A DNA stretch of 64,000 nucleotides from Vespa crabro. Lineage: Eukaryota; Arthropoda; Insecta; Hymenoptera; Vespidae. Below the pieces are notes generated by a model. That model was not told where the DNA came from, made no database searches, and saw only the letters and a list, made by a program, of their open reading frames with translations. Location: the NCBI RefSeq assembly GCF_910589235.1, contig NC_060966.1, positions 558,001 to 622,000 on the forward strand, given 5' to 3'. Within the stretch, counting starts at the first letter, position 1, and every line of letters begins with the position of its first letter. Below are positions 27,501 to 41,594 of the stretch, piece by piece. Both the position numbers and the translations under genes were made by a program.

Positions 27501-27614
27501 ATATGATAATTGTCGAAAAACGTAATCGACATACGCGAATTTCGGTATATGCGAAGATAAAATCGTGAAATCTTTAATAATACTTGTGCCACAGTTAGAA
27601 AAATGTTACCAATC
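24546..27614 (+). repeat. 9-mer duplication, copy 1 (3069 bp)
   Basis: Markers in order: ACATTTATTTTAT (24580), ATAATTTTCG (24784), CGATATACG, ATCTTGTTC, CGACTTTCGG with GTGGAATC, CGAAATACGCG, GTAACGGCG (near 26016), GTTTCCTTATG (26131), AAGAACAAAC, CGTAAAACG, ATACTCGTAT and ATGTTAATTG (26824). The series recurs in the next block at +3069 up to the AAGAACAAAC marker and at +3410 after it. Confidence 0.93.
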
Positions 27615-30342
27615 GATTCAGAACATTGCATTCCATAAGATCAAACATTTATTTTATATTGGAATCAAAGTTTTTAACATTCTTTCATATCGTATATACG
27701 ATTTTTCGCTCATATACGCGTATCGTCGAAAAACGAAAACTTGAAATCTCGTTCAATTTCAATGATTTTATATTCTATCGATGCAGAATAAAGAATATAA
27801 CAAGAATATAACGTTTTTACTATGTTTAAATACGCGTTTTCATATGATAATTTTCGAAAAACGTAATCGATATACGCGAATTTCGGTATATGCGAAGATA
27901 AAATCGTGAAATCTTTAATAATACTTGTGCCACAGTTAGAAAAATGTTACCAATCGATTCAGAACATTGCATTTCATAAGATCAAACATCTATTTTATAT
28001 TGGAATCAAAGTTTTTAACATTCTTTCATATCGTATATACGATTTTTCGCTCATATACGCGTATCGTCGAAAAACGAAAACTTGAAATCTTGTTCAATTT
28101 CAATGATTTTATATTCTATCGATGCAGAATAAAGAATATAACAAGAATATAACGTTTTTACTATGTTTAAATACGCGTTTTCATATGATAATTGTCGAAA
28201 AACGTAATCGACATACGCGACTTTCGGTATATGCGAAGATAAAATCGTGGAATCTTTAATAATACTTGTGCCACAGTTAGAAAAATGTTACCAATCGATT
28301 CAGAACATTGCATTTCATAAGATCAAACATCTATTTTATATTGGAATCAAAGTTTTTAACATTCTTTCATATCGTATATACGATTTTTCGCTCATATACG
28401 CGTATCGTCGAAAAACGAAAACTTGAAATCTCGTTCAATTTCAATGATTTTATATTCTATCGATGCAGAATAAAGAATATAACAAGAATATAACGTTTTT
28501 ACTATGTTTAAATACGCGTTTTCATATGATAATTGTCGAAAAACGTAATCGACATACGCGACTTTCGGTATATGCGAAGATAAAATCGTGGAATCTTTAA
28601 TAATACTTGTGCCACAGTTAGAAAAATGTTACCAATCGATTCAGAACATTGCATTTCATAAGATCAAACATCTATTTTATATTGGAATCAAAGTTTTTAA
28701 CATTCTTTCATATCGTATATACGATTTTTCGCTCATATACGCGTATCGTCGAAAAACGAAAACTTGAAATCTCGTTCAATTTCAATGATTTTATATTCTA
28801 TCGATGCAGAATAAAGAATATAACAAGAATATAACGTTTTTACTATGTTTAAATACGCGTTTTCATATGATAATTGTCGAAAAACGTAATCGAAATACGC
28901 GAATTTCGGTATATGCGAAGATAAAATCGTGAAATCTTTAATAATACTTGTGCCACAGTTAGAAAAATGTTACCAATCGATTCAGAACATTGCATTTCAT
29001 AAGATCAAACATCTATTTTATATTGGAATCAAAGTTTTTAACATTCTTTCATATCGTATATACGATTTTTCGCTCATATACGCGTAACGGCGAAAAACGA
29101 AAACTTGAAATCTCGTTCAATTTCAATGATTTTATATTCTATCGATGCAGAATAAAGAATATAACAAGAATATAACGTTTTTACTATGTTTAAATACGCG
29201 TTTCCTTATGATAATTGTCGAAAAACGTAATCGACATACGCGAATTTCGGTATATGCGAAGATAAAATCGTGAAATCTTTAATAATACTTGTGCCACAGT
29301 TAGAAAAATGTTACCAATCGATTCAGAACATTGCATTTCATAAGAACAAACATCTATTTTATATTGTAATCAAAGTTTTTAACATTCTTTCATATCGTAT
29401 ATACGATTTTTCGCTCATATACGCGTATCGTCGAAAAACGAAAACTTGAAATCTCGTTCAATTTCAATGATTTTATATTCTATCGATGCAGAATAAAGAA
29501 TATAACAAGAATATAACGTTTTTACTATGTTTAAATACGCGTTTTCATATGATAATTGTCGAAAAACGTAATCGACATACGCGAATTTCGGTATATGCGA
29601 AGATAAAATCGTGAAATCTTTAATAATACTTGTGCCACAGTTAGAAAAATGTTACCAATCGATTCAGAACATTGCATTTCATAAGAACAAACATCTATTT
29701 TATATTGGAATCAAAGTTTTTAACATTCTTTCATATCGTATATACGATTTTTCGCTCATATACGCGTATCGTCGAAAAACGAAAACTTGAAATCTCGTTC
29801 AATTTCAATGATTTTATATTCTATCGATGCAGAATAAAGAATATAACAAGAATATAACGTTTTTACTATGTTTAAATACGCGTTTTCATATGATAATTGT
29901 CGTAAAACGTAATCGACATACGCGAATTTCGGTATATGCGAAGATAAAATCGTGAAATCTTTAATAATACTTGTGCCACAGTTAGAAAAATGTTACCAAT
30001 CGATTCAGAACATTGCATTTCATAAGATCAAACATCTATTTTATATTGGAATCAAAGTTTTTAACATTCTTTCATATCGTATATACGATTTTTCGCTCAT
30101 ATACTCGTATCGTCGAAAAACGAAAACTTGAAATCTCGTTCAATTTCAATGATTTTATATTCTATCGATGCAGAATAAAGAATATAACAAGAATATAACG
30201 TTTTTACTATGTTTAAATACGCGTTTTCATATGTTAATTGTCGAAAAACGTAATCGACATACGCGAATTTCGGTATATGCGAAGATAAAATCGTGAAATC
30301 TTTAATAATACTTGTGCCACAGTTAGAAAAATGTTACCAATC
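27615..30342 (+). repeat. 9-mer duplication, copy 2, with one extra monomer
   Basis: Repeats the marker series of copy 1 starting at 27649 (24580 + 9 x 341) and ending at 30234 (26824 + 10 x 341). The AAGAACAAAC monomer occurs once in copy 1 but twice here (anchors 29331 and 29672), which accounts for the additional 341 bp. Only the second of the two is followed by CGTAAAACG. The first has a private TTGTAATC. The CGACTTTCGG/GTGGAATC pair also occurs in two adjacent monomers (27967 and 28308) here but in only one in copy 1. Confidence 0.92.
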
Positions 30343-33300
30343 GATTCAGAACATTGCATTTCATAAGATCAAACATCTATTTTATATTGGAATCAAAGTT
30401 TTTAACATTCTTTCATATCGTATATACGATTTTTCGCTCATATACGCGTATCGTCGAAAAACGAAAACTTGAAATCTCGTTCAATTTCAATGATTTTATA
30501 TTCTATCGATGCAGAATAAAGAATATAACAAGAATATAACGTTTTTACTATGTTTAAATGCGCGTTTTCATATGATAATTGTCGAAAAACGTAATCAACA
30601 TACGCGAATTTCGGTATATGCGAAGATAAAATCGTGAAATCTTTAATAATACTTGTGCCACAGTTAGAAAAATGTTACCAATCGATTCAGAACATTGCAT
30701 TTCATAAGATCAAACATCTATTTTTATTGGAATCAAAGTTTTTAACATTCTTTCATATCGTATATACGATTTTTCGCTCATATACGCGTATCGTCGAAAA
30801 ACGAAAACTTGAAATCTCGTTCAATTTCAATGATTTTATATTCTATCGATGCAGAATAAAGAATATAACAAGAATATAACGTTTTTACTATGTTTAAATA
30901 CGCGTTTTCATATGATAATTGTCGAAAAACGTAATCGACATACGCGAATTTCGGTATATGCGAAGATAAAATCGTGAAATCTTTAATAATACTTGTGCCA
31001 CAGTTAGAAAAATGTTACCAATCGATTCAGAACATTGCATTTCATAAGATCAAACATCTATTTTATATTGGAATCAAAGTTTTTAACATTCTTTCATATC
31101 GTATATACGATTTTTCGCTCATATACGCGTATCGTCGAAAAACGAAAACTTGAAATATTGTTCAATTTCAATGATTTTATATTCTATCGATGCAGAATAA
31201 TGAATATAACAAGAATATAACGTTTTTACTATGTTTAAATACGCGTTTTCATATGATAATTGTCGAAAAACGTAATCGACATACGCGAATTTCGGTATAT
31301 GCGAAGATAAAATCGTGAAATCTTTAATAATACTTGTGCCACAGTTAGAAAAATGTTACCAATCGATTCAGAACATTGCATTTCATAAGATCAAACATCT
31401 ATTTTATATTGGAATCAAAGTTTTTAACATTCTTTCATATCGTATATACGATTTTTCGCTCATATACGCGTATCGTCGAAAAACGAAAACTTGAAATCTC
31501 GTTCAATTTCAATGATTTTATATTCTATCGATGCAGAATAAAGAATATAACAAGAATATAACGTTTTTACTATGTTTAAATACGCGTTTTCATAAGATAA
31601 TTGTCGAAAAACTTAATCGACATACGCGAATTTCGGTATATGCGAAGATAAAATCGTGAAATCTTTAATAATACTTGTGCCACAGTTAGAAAAATGTTAC
31701 CAATCGATTCAGAACATTGCATTTCATAAGATCAAACATCTATTTTATATTGGAATCAAAGTTTTTAAAATTCTTTCATATCGTATATACGATTTTTCGC
31801 TCATATACGCGTATCGTCGAAAAACGAAAACTTGAAATCTCGTTCAATTTCAATGATTTTGTATTCTATCGATGCAGAATAAAGAATATAACAAGAATAT
31901 AACGTTTTTACTATGTTTAAATACGCGTTTTCATATGATAATTGTCGAAAAACGTAATCGACATACGCGAATTTCGGTATATGCGAAGATAAAATCGTGA
32001 AATCTTTAATAATACTTGTGCCACAGTTAGAAAAATGTTACCAATCGATTCAGAACATTGCATTTCATAAGATCAAACATCTATTTTATATTGGAATCAA
32101 AGTTTTTAACATTCTTTCATATCGTATATACGATTTTTCGCTCATATACGCGTATCGTCGAAAAACGAAAACTTGAAATCTCGTTCAATTTCAATGATTT
32201 TATATTCTATCGATGCAGAATAAAGAATATAACAAGAATATAACGTTTTTACTATGTTTAAATGCGCGTTTTCATATGATAATTGTCGAAAAACGTAATC
32301 GACATACGCGAATTTCGGTATATGCGAAGATAAAATCGTGAAATCTTTAATAATACTTGTGCCACAGTTAGAAAAATGTTACCAATCGATTCAGAACATT
32401 GCATTTCATAAGATCAAACATCTATTTTTATTGGAATCAAAGTTTTTAACATTCTTTCATATCGTATATACGATTTTTCGCTCATATACGCGTATCGTCG
32501 AAAAACGAAAAACTTGAAATCTCGTTCAATTTCAATGATTTTATATTCTATCGATGCAGAATAAAGAATATAACAAGAATATAACGTTTTTACTATGTTT
32601 AAATACGCGTTTTCATATGATAATTGTCGAAAAACGTAATCGACATACGCGAATTTCGGTATATGCGAAGATAAAATCGTGAAATCTTTAATAATACTTG
32701 TGCCACAGTTAGAAAAATGTTACCAATCGATTCAGAACATTGCATTTCATAAGATGAAACAGCTATTTTATATTGGAATCAATGTTTTTAACATTCTTTC
32801 ATATCGTATATACGATTTTTCGCTCATATACGCGTATCGTCGAAAAACGAAAACTTGAAATCTCGTTCAATTTCAATGATTTTATATTCTATCGATGCAG
32901 AATAAAGAATATAACAAGAATATAACGTTTTTACTATGTTTAAATACGCGTTTTCATATGATAATTGTCGAAAAACGTAATCGACATACGCGAATTTCGG
33001 TATATGCGAAGATAAAATCGTGAAATCTTTAATAATACTTGTGCCACAGTTAGAAAAATGTTACCAATCGATTCAGAACATTGCATTTCATAAGATCAAA
33101 CATCTATTTTATATTGGAATCAAAGTTTTTAACATTCTTTCATATCGTATATACGATTTTTCGCTCATATACGCGTATCGTCGAAAAACGAAAACTTGAA
33201 ATCTCGTTCAATTTCAATGATTTTGTATTCTATCGATGCAGAATAAAGAATATAACAAGAATATAACGTTTTTACTATGTTTAAATACGCGTTTTCATAT

Positions 33301-33751
33301 GATAATTGTCGAAAAACGTAATCGACATACGCGAATTTCGGTATATGCGAAGATAAAATCGTGAAATCTTTAATAATACTTGTGCCACAGTTAGAAAAAT
33401 GTTACCAATCGATTCAGAACATTGCATTTCATAAGATCAGACATCTATTTTATATTGGAATCAAAGTTTTTAACATTCTTTCATATCGTATATACGATTT
33501 TTCGCTCATATACGCGTATCGTCGAAAAACGAAAACTTGAAATCTCGTTCAATTTCAATGATTTTATATTCTATCGATGCAGAATAAAGAATATAACAAG
33601 AATATAACGTTTTTACTATGTGTAAATGCGCGTTTTCATATGATAATTGTCGATAAACGTAATCGACATACGCGAATTTCGGTATATGCGAAGATAAAAT
33701 CGTGAAATCTTTAATAATACTTGTGCCACGGTTAGAAAAATGTTAGCAATC
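30343..33751 (+). repeat. 5-mer and 4-mer spaced variant monomers
   Basis: AAATGCGCG occurs at 30560, 32264 and 33628. The monomer after each carries the same 1-bp shortening, CTATTTTTATT (near 30720, 32424 and 33787). Steps are 5 x 341 (less one deleted base) and 4 x 341. TTTTGTATTC occurs at 31861 and 33225, also 4 x 341. The copy at 32399 additionally gains an A near 32510, which restores its length to 341. Confidence 0.85.
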
Positions 33752-35796
33752 GATTCAGAACATTGCATTTCATAAGATCAAACATCTATTTTTATTAGAA
33801 TCAAAGTTTTTAACATTCATTCATATCGTATATACGATTTTTCGCTCATATACGCGTATCGTCGAAAAACGAAAACTTGAAATCTCGTTCAATTTCAATG
33901 ATTTTATATTCAATCGATGCAGAATAAAGAATATAACAAGAATATAACGTTTTTACTATGTTTAAATACGGGTTTTCATATGATAATTGTCGAAAAACGT
34001 AATCGACATACGAGAATTTCGGTATATGCGAAGATAAAATCGTGAAATCTTTAATAATACTTGTGCCACAGTTAGAAAAATGTTACCAATCGATTCAGAA
34101 CATTGCATTTCATAAGATCAAACATCTATTTTATATTGGAATCAAAGTTTTTAACATTCTTTCATATCGTATATACGATTTTTCGCTCATATACGCGTAT
34201 CGTCGAAAAACGAAAATTTGAAATCTCGTTCAATTTCATTGATTTTATATTCTATCGATGCAGAATAAAGAATATAACAAGAATATAACGTTTTTACTAT
34301 GTTTAAATACGCGTTTTCATATGATAATTGTCGAAAAACGTAATCGACATACGCGAATTTCGGTATATGCGAAGATAAAATCGTGAAATCTTTAATAATA
34401 CTTGTGCCACAGTTAGAAAAATGTTACCAATCGATTCAGAACATTGCATTTCATAAGATCAAACATCTATTTTATATTGGAATCAAAGTTTTTAACATTC
34501 TTTCATATCGAATATACGATTTTTCGCTCATATACGCGTATCGTCGAAAAACGAAAACTTGAAATCTCGTTCAATTTCAATGATTTTATATTCAATCGAT
34601 GCAGAATAAAGAATATAACAAGAATATAACGTTTTTACTATGTTTAAATACGGGTTTTCATATGATAATTGTCGAAAAACGTAATCGACATACGAGAATT
34701 TCGGTATATGCGAAGATAAAATCGTGAAATCTTTAATAATACTTGTGCCACAGTTAGAAAAATGTTACCAATCGATTCAGAACATTGCATTTCATAAGAT
34801 CAAACATCTATTTTATATTGGAATCAAAGTTTTTAACATTTTTTCATATCGTATATACGATTTTTCGCTCATATACGCGTATCGTCGAAAAACGAAAACT
34901 TGAAATCTCGTTCAATTTCAATGATTTTATATTCTATCGATGCAGAATAAAGAATATAACAAGAATATAACGTTTTTACTATGTTTAAATACGCGTTTTC
35001 ATATGATAATTGTCGAAAAACGTAATCGACATACGCGAATTTCGGTATATGCGAAGATAAAATCGTGAAACCTTTAATAATACTTGTGCCACAGTTAGAA
35101 AAATGTTACCAATCGATTCAGAACATTGCATTTCATAAGATCAAACATCTATTTTATATTGGAATCAAAGTTTTTAACATTCTTTCATATCGTATATACG
35201 ATTTTTCGCTCATATACGCGTATCGTCGAAAAACGAAAACTTGAAATCTCGTTCAATTTCTATGATTTTATTTTCTATCGATGCAGAATAAAGAATATAA
35301 CAAGAATATAACGTTTTTACTATGTTTAAATACGCGTTTTCATATGATAATTGTCGAAAAACGTAATCGACATACGCGAATTTCGGTATATGCGAAGATA
35401 AAATCGTGAAATCTTTAATAATACTTGTGCCACAATTAGAAAAAAGTTACCAATCGATTCAGAACATTGCATTTCATAAGATTAAACATCTATTTTATAT
35501 TGGAATCAAAGTTTTTAACATTCTTTCATATCGTATATACGATTTTTCGCTCATATACGCGTATCGTCGAAAAACGAAAACTTGAAATCTCGTTCAATTT
35601 CAATGATTTTATATTCTATCGATGCAGAATAAAGAATATAACAAGAATATAACGTTTTTACTATGTTTAAATACGGGTTTTCATATGATAATTGTCGAAA
35701 AACGTAATCGACATACGCGAATTTCGGTATATGCGAAGATAAAATCGTGAAATCTTTAATAATACTTGTGCCACAGTTAGAAAAATGTTACCAATC
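33752..35796 (+). repeat. 6-mer unit with CGGG and CATTGA markers, copy 1
   Basis: Markers ATTCATTCATATCG (33819), TTCAATCGATG, TACGGGTTTTC, TACGAGAATTTC, TTTCATTGATT (34239) and ATCGAATATACG recur 2046 bp later. The first monomer is 340 bp. CGGGTTTTC appears again in the copy at 35467, so the marker has spread within the unit. Confidence 0.85.
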
Positions 35797-37842
35797 GATT
35801 CAGAACATTGCATTTCATAAGATCAACCTTCTATTTTATATTGGAATCAAAGTTTTTAACATTCATTCATATCGTATATACGATTTTTCGCTCATATACG
35901 CGTATCGTCGAAAAACGAAAACTTGAAATCTCGTTCAATTTCAATGATTTTATATTCAATCGATGCAGAATAAAGAATATAACAAGAATATAACGTTTTT
36001 ACTATGTTTAAATACGGGTTTTCATATGATAATTGTCGAAAAACGTAATCGACATACGAGAATTTCGGTATATGCGAAGATAAAATCGTGAAATCTTTAA
36101 TAATACTTGTGCCACAGTTAGAAAAATGTTACCAATCGATTCAGAACATTGCATTTCATAAGATCAAACATCTATTTTATATTGGAATCAAAGTTTTTAA
36201 CATTCTTTCATATCGTATATACGATTTTTCGCTCATATACGCGTATCGTCGAAAAACGAAAACTTGAAATCTCGTTCAATTTCATTGATTTTATATTCTA
36301 TCGATGCAGAATAAAGAATATAACAAGAATATAACGTTTTTACTATGTTTAAATACGCGTTTTCATATGATAATTGTCGAAAAACGTAATCGACATACGC
36401 GAATTTCGGTATATGCGAAGATAAAATCGTGAAATCTTTAATAATACTTGTGCCACAGTTAGAAAAATGTTACCAATCGATTCAGAACATTGCATTTCAT
36501 AAGATCAAACATCTATTTTATATTGGAATCAAAGTTTTTAACATTCTTTCATATCGAATATACGATTTTTCGCTCATATACGCGTATCGTCGAAAAACGA
36601 AAACTTGAAATCTCGTTCAATTTCAATGATTTTATATTCTATCGATGCAGAAAAAAGAATATAACAAGAATATAACGTTTTTACTATGTTTAAATACGCG
36701 TTTTCATATGATATTTTTCGAAAAACGTAATCGACATACGCGAATTTCGGTATATGCGAAGATAAAATCGTGAAATCTTTAATAATACTTGTGCCACAGT
36801 TAGAAAAATGTTACCAATCGATTCAGAACATTGCAATTCATAAGATCAAACATCTATTTTATATTGGAATCAAAGTTTTTAACATTCTTTCATATCGTAT
36901 ATACGATTTTTCGCTCATATACGCGTATCGTCGAAAAACGAAAACTTGAAATCTCGTTCAATTTCAATGATTTTATATTCTATCGATGCAGAATAAAGAA
37001 TATAACAAGAATATAACGTTTTTACTATGTTTAAATACGCGTTTTCATATGATAATTGTCGAAAAACCTAATCGACATACGCGAATTTCGGTATATGCGA
37101 TGATAAAATCGTGAAATCTTTAATAATACTTGTGCCACAGTTAGAAAAATGTTACCAATCGATTCAGATCATTGCATTTCATAAGATCAAACATCTATTT
37201 TGTATTGGAATCAAAGTTTTTAACATTCTTTCATATCGTATATACGATTTTTCGTTCATATACGCGTATCGTCGAAAAACGAAAACTTGAAATCTCGTTC
37301 AATTTCAATGATTTTATATTCTGTCGATTCAGAATAAAGAATATAACAAGAATATAACGTTTTTACTATGTTTAAATATGCGTTTTCATATGATAATTGT
37401 CGAAAAACGTAATCGACATACGCGAATTTCGGTATATGCGAAGATAAAATCGTGAAATCTTTAATAATACTTGTGCCACAGTTAGAAAAATGTTACCAAT
37501 CGATTCAGAACATTGCATTTCATAAGATCAAACATCTATTTTATATTGGAATCAAAGTTTTTAACATTTTTTCATATCGTATATACGATTTTTCGCTCAT
37601 ATACGCGTATCGTCGAAAAACGAAAACTTGAAATCTCGTTCAATTTCAATGATTTTATATTCTATCGATGCAGAATAAAGAATATAACAAGAATATAACG
37701 TTTTTACTATGTTTAAATACGCGTTTTCATATGATAATTGTCGAAAAACGTAATCGACATACGCGAATTTCGGTATATGCGAAGATAAAATCGTGAAATC
37801 TTTAATAATACTTGTGCCACAGTTAGAAAAATGTTACCAATC
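35797..37842 (+). repeat. 6-mer unit, copy 2, diverged at its 3' half
   Basis: ATTCATTCATATCG (35865), TTCAATCGATG, TACGGGTTTTC, TACGAGAATTTC, TTTCATTGATT (36285) and ATCGAATATACG match the preceding unit at +2046. The third monomer adds CAGAAAAAAGA and GATATTTTTCG. Later monomers carry unrelated private changes, for example CATTTTGTATTGG and TCTGTCGATTCAG in the copy at 37172. Confidence 0.82.
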
Positions 37843-40230
37843 GATTCAGAACATTGCATTTCATAAGATGAAACATCTATTTTATATTGGAATCAAAGTT
37901 TTTAACATTTTTTCATATCGTATATACGATTTTTCGCTCATATACGCGTATCGTCGAAAAACGAAAACTTGAAATCTCGTTCAATTTCAATGATTTTATA
38001 TTCTATCGATGCAGAATAAAGAATATAACAAGAATATAACGTTTTTACTATGTTTAAATACGCGTTTTCATATGATAATTGTCGAAAAACGTAATCGACA
38101 TACGCGAATTTCGGTATATGCGAAGATAAAATCGTGTAATCTTTAATAATACTTGTGCCACAGTTAGAAAAATGTTACCAATCGATTCAGAACATTGCAT
38201 TTCATAAGATCAAACATCTATTTTATATTGGAATCAAAGTTTTTAACATTCTTTCATATCGTATATACGATTTTTCGCTCATATACGCGTATCGTCGAAA
38301 AACGAAAACTTGAAATCTCGTTCAATTTCAATGATTTTATATCCTATCGATGCAGAATAAAGAATATAACAAGAATATAACGTTTTTACTATGTTTAAAT
38401 ACGCGTTTTCATATAATAATTGTCGAAAAACGTAATCGACATACGAGAATTTCGGTATATGCGAAGATAAAATCGTGAAATCTTTAATAATACTTGTGCC
38501 ACAGTTAGAGAAATGTTACCAATCGATTCAGAACATTGCATTTCATAAGATCAAACATCTATTTTATATTGGAATCAAAGTTTTTAACATTCTTTCATAT
38601 CGTATATACGATTTTTCGCTCATATACGCGTATCGTCGAAAAACGAAAACTTGAAATCTCGTTCAATTTCAATGATTTTATATTCTATCGATGCAGAATA
38701 AAGAATATAACAAGAATATAACGTTTTTACTATGTTTAAATACGCGTTTTCATATGATAATTGTCGAAAAACGTAATCGACATACGCGAATTTCGATATA
38801 TGCGAAGATAAAATCGTGAAATCTTTAATAATACTTGTGCCACAGTTAGAAAAATGTTACCAATCGATTCAGAACATTGCATTTCATAAGTTCAAACATC
38901 TATTTTATATTGGAATCAAAGTTTTTAACATTTTTTCATATCGTATATACGATTTTTCGCTCATATACGCGTATCGTCGAAAAACGAAAACTTGAAATCT
39001 CGTTCAATTTCAATGATTTATATATTCTATCGATGCAGAATAAAGAATATAACAAGAATATAACGTTTTTACTATGTTTAAATACGCGTTTTCATATGAT
39101 AATTGTCGAAAACCGTAATCGACATACGCGAATTTCGGTATATGCGAAGATAAAATCGTGAAATCTTTAATAATACTTGTGCCACAGTTAGAAAAATGTT
39201 ACCAATCGATTCAGAACATTGCATTTCATAAGATCAAACATCTATTTTATATTGGAATCAAAGTTTTTAACATTCTTTCATATCGTATATACGATTTTTC
39301 GCTCATATACGCGTATCGTCGAAAAACGAAAACTTGAAATCTCGTTCAATTTCAATGATTTTATATTCTATCGATGCAGAATAAAGAATATAACAAGAAT
39401 ATAACGTTTTTACTATGTTTAAATACGCGTTTTCATATGATAATTGTCGAAAAACGTAATCGACATACGCGAATTTCGGTATATGCGAAGATAAAATCGT
39501 GAAATCTTTAATAATACTTGTGCCACAGTTAGAAAAATGTTACCAATCGATTCAGAACATTGCATTTCATAAGATCAAACATCTATTTTATATTGGAATC
39601 AAAGTTTTTAACATTCTTTCATATCGTATATACGATTTTTCGCTCATATACGCGTATCGTCGAAAAACGAAAACTTGAAATCTCGTTCAATTTCAATGAT
39701 TTTATATTCTATCGATGCAGAATAAAGAATATAACAAGAATATAACGTTTTTACTATGTTTAAATACGCGTTTTCATATGATAATTGTCGAAAAACGTAA
39801 TCGACATACGCGAATTTCGGTATATGCGAAGATAAAATCGTGTAATCTTTAATAATACTTGTGCCACAGTTAGAAAAATGTTACCAATCGATTCAGAACA
39901 TTGCATTTCATAAGATCAAACATCTATTTTATATTGGAATCAAAGTTTTTAACATTCTTTCATATCGTATATACGATTTTTCGCTCATATACGCGTATCG
40001 TCGAAAAACGAAAACTTGAAATCTCGTTCAATTTCAATGATTTTATATTCCATCGATGCAGAATAAAGAATATAACAAGAATATAACGTTTTTACTATGT
40101 TTAAATACGCGTTTTCATATGATAATTGTCGAAAAACGTAATCGACATACGAGAATTTCGGTATATGCGAAGATAAAATCGTGAAATCTTTAATAATACT
40201 TGTGCCACAGTTAGAAAAATGTTACCAATC
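37843..40230 (+). repeat. Mosaic monomers with 5-mer echo
   Basis: CGTGTAATC occurs near 38134 and 39840, which is 5 x 341 plus the single-base insertion near 39018. ACATTTTTTCATATCG recurs irregularly (copies at 37513, 37854 and 38877, with others at 34785 and 44675). The copy at 38877 is 342 bp. No gene or foreign insert is seen. Confidence 0.75.
39014..39026. other. 1-bp insertion (342-bp monomer)
   Basis: GATTTATATATTC replaces GATTTTATATTC, a net gain of one base. It is the only net insertion in the window; the extra A near 32510 merely offsets a deletion in the same monomer. Confidence 0.88.
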
Positions 40231-41594
40231 GATTCAGAACATTGCATTTCATAAGATCAAACATCTATTTTATATAGGAATCAAAGTTTTTAACATTCTT
40301 TCATATCGTATATACGATTTTTCGCTCATATACGCGTATCGTCGAAAAACGAAAACTTGAAATCTCGTTCAATTTCATTGATTTTATATTCTATCGATGC
40401 AGAATAAAGAATATAACAAGAATATAACGTTTTTACTATGTTTAAATACGCGTTTTCATATGATAATTGTCGAAAAACGTAATCGACATACGCGAATTTC
40501 GGTATATGCGAAGATAAAATCGTGAAATCTTTAATAATACTTGTGCCACAGTTAGAAAAATGTTACCAATCGATTCAGAACATTGTATTTCATAAGATCA
40601 AACATCTATTTTATATTGGAATCAAAGTTTTTAACATTCTTTCATATCGAATATACGATTTTTCGCTCATATACGCGTATCGTCGAAAAACGAAAACTTG
40701 AAATCTCGTTCAATTTCAATGATTTTATATCCTATCGATGCAGAATAAAGAATATAACAAGAATATAACGTTTTTACTATGTTTAAATACGCGTTTTCAT
40801 ATGATAATTGTCGAAAAACGTAATCGACATACGAGAATTTCGGTATATGCGAAGATAAAATCGTGAAATCTTTAATAATACTTGTGCCACAGTTAGAAAA
40901 ATGTTACCAATCGATTCAGAACATTGCATTTCATAAGATCAAACATCTATTTTATATTGGAATCAAAGTTTTTAACATTCTTTCATATCGTATATACGAT
41001 TTTTCGCTCATATACGCGTATCGTCGAAAAACGAAAACTTGAAATCTCGTTCAATTTCATTGATTTTATATTCTATCGATGCAGAATAAAGAATATAACA
41101 AGAATATAACGTTTTTACTATGTTTAAATACGCGTTTTCATATGATAATTGTCGAAAAACGTAATCGACATACGCGAATTTCGGTATATGCGAAGATAAA
41201 ATCGTGAAATCTTTAATAATACTTGTGCCACAGTTAGAAAAATGTTACCAATCGATTCAGAACATTGTATTTCATAAGATCAAACATCTATTTTATATTG
41301 GAATCAAAGTTTTTAACATTCTTTCATATCGAATATACGATTTTTCGCTCATATACGCGTATCGTCGAAAAACGAAAACTTGAAATCTCGTTCAATTTCA
41401 ATGATTTTATATTCTATCGATGCAGAAAAAAGAATATAACAAGAATATAACGTTTTTACTATGTTTAAATACGCGTTTTCATATGATATTTGTCGAAAAA
41501 CGTAATCGCCATACGCGAATTTCGGTATATGCGAAGATAAAATCGTGAAATCTTTAATAATACTTGTGCCACAGTTAGAAAAATGTTACCAATC
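40231..41594 (+). repeat. Tandem dimer duplication (2 x 682 bp)
   Basis: TTTCATTGATT (40378, 41060), ATTGTATTTC (40586, 41268) and ATCGAATATACG (near 40650 and 41332) each recur at exactly 682 bp. The second dimer carries CAGAAAAAAGA and GATATTTGTCG, resembling the monomer at 36490, fourteen monomers upstream. The first carries ATATCCTATCG, shared with the copies at 38195 and 44334. Confidence 0.88.
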
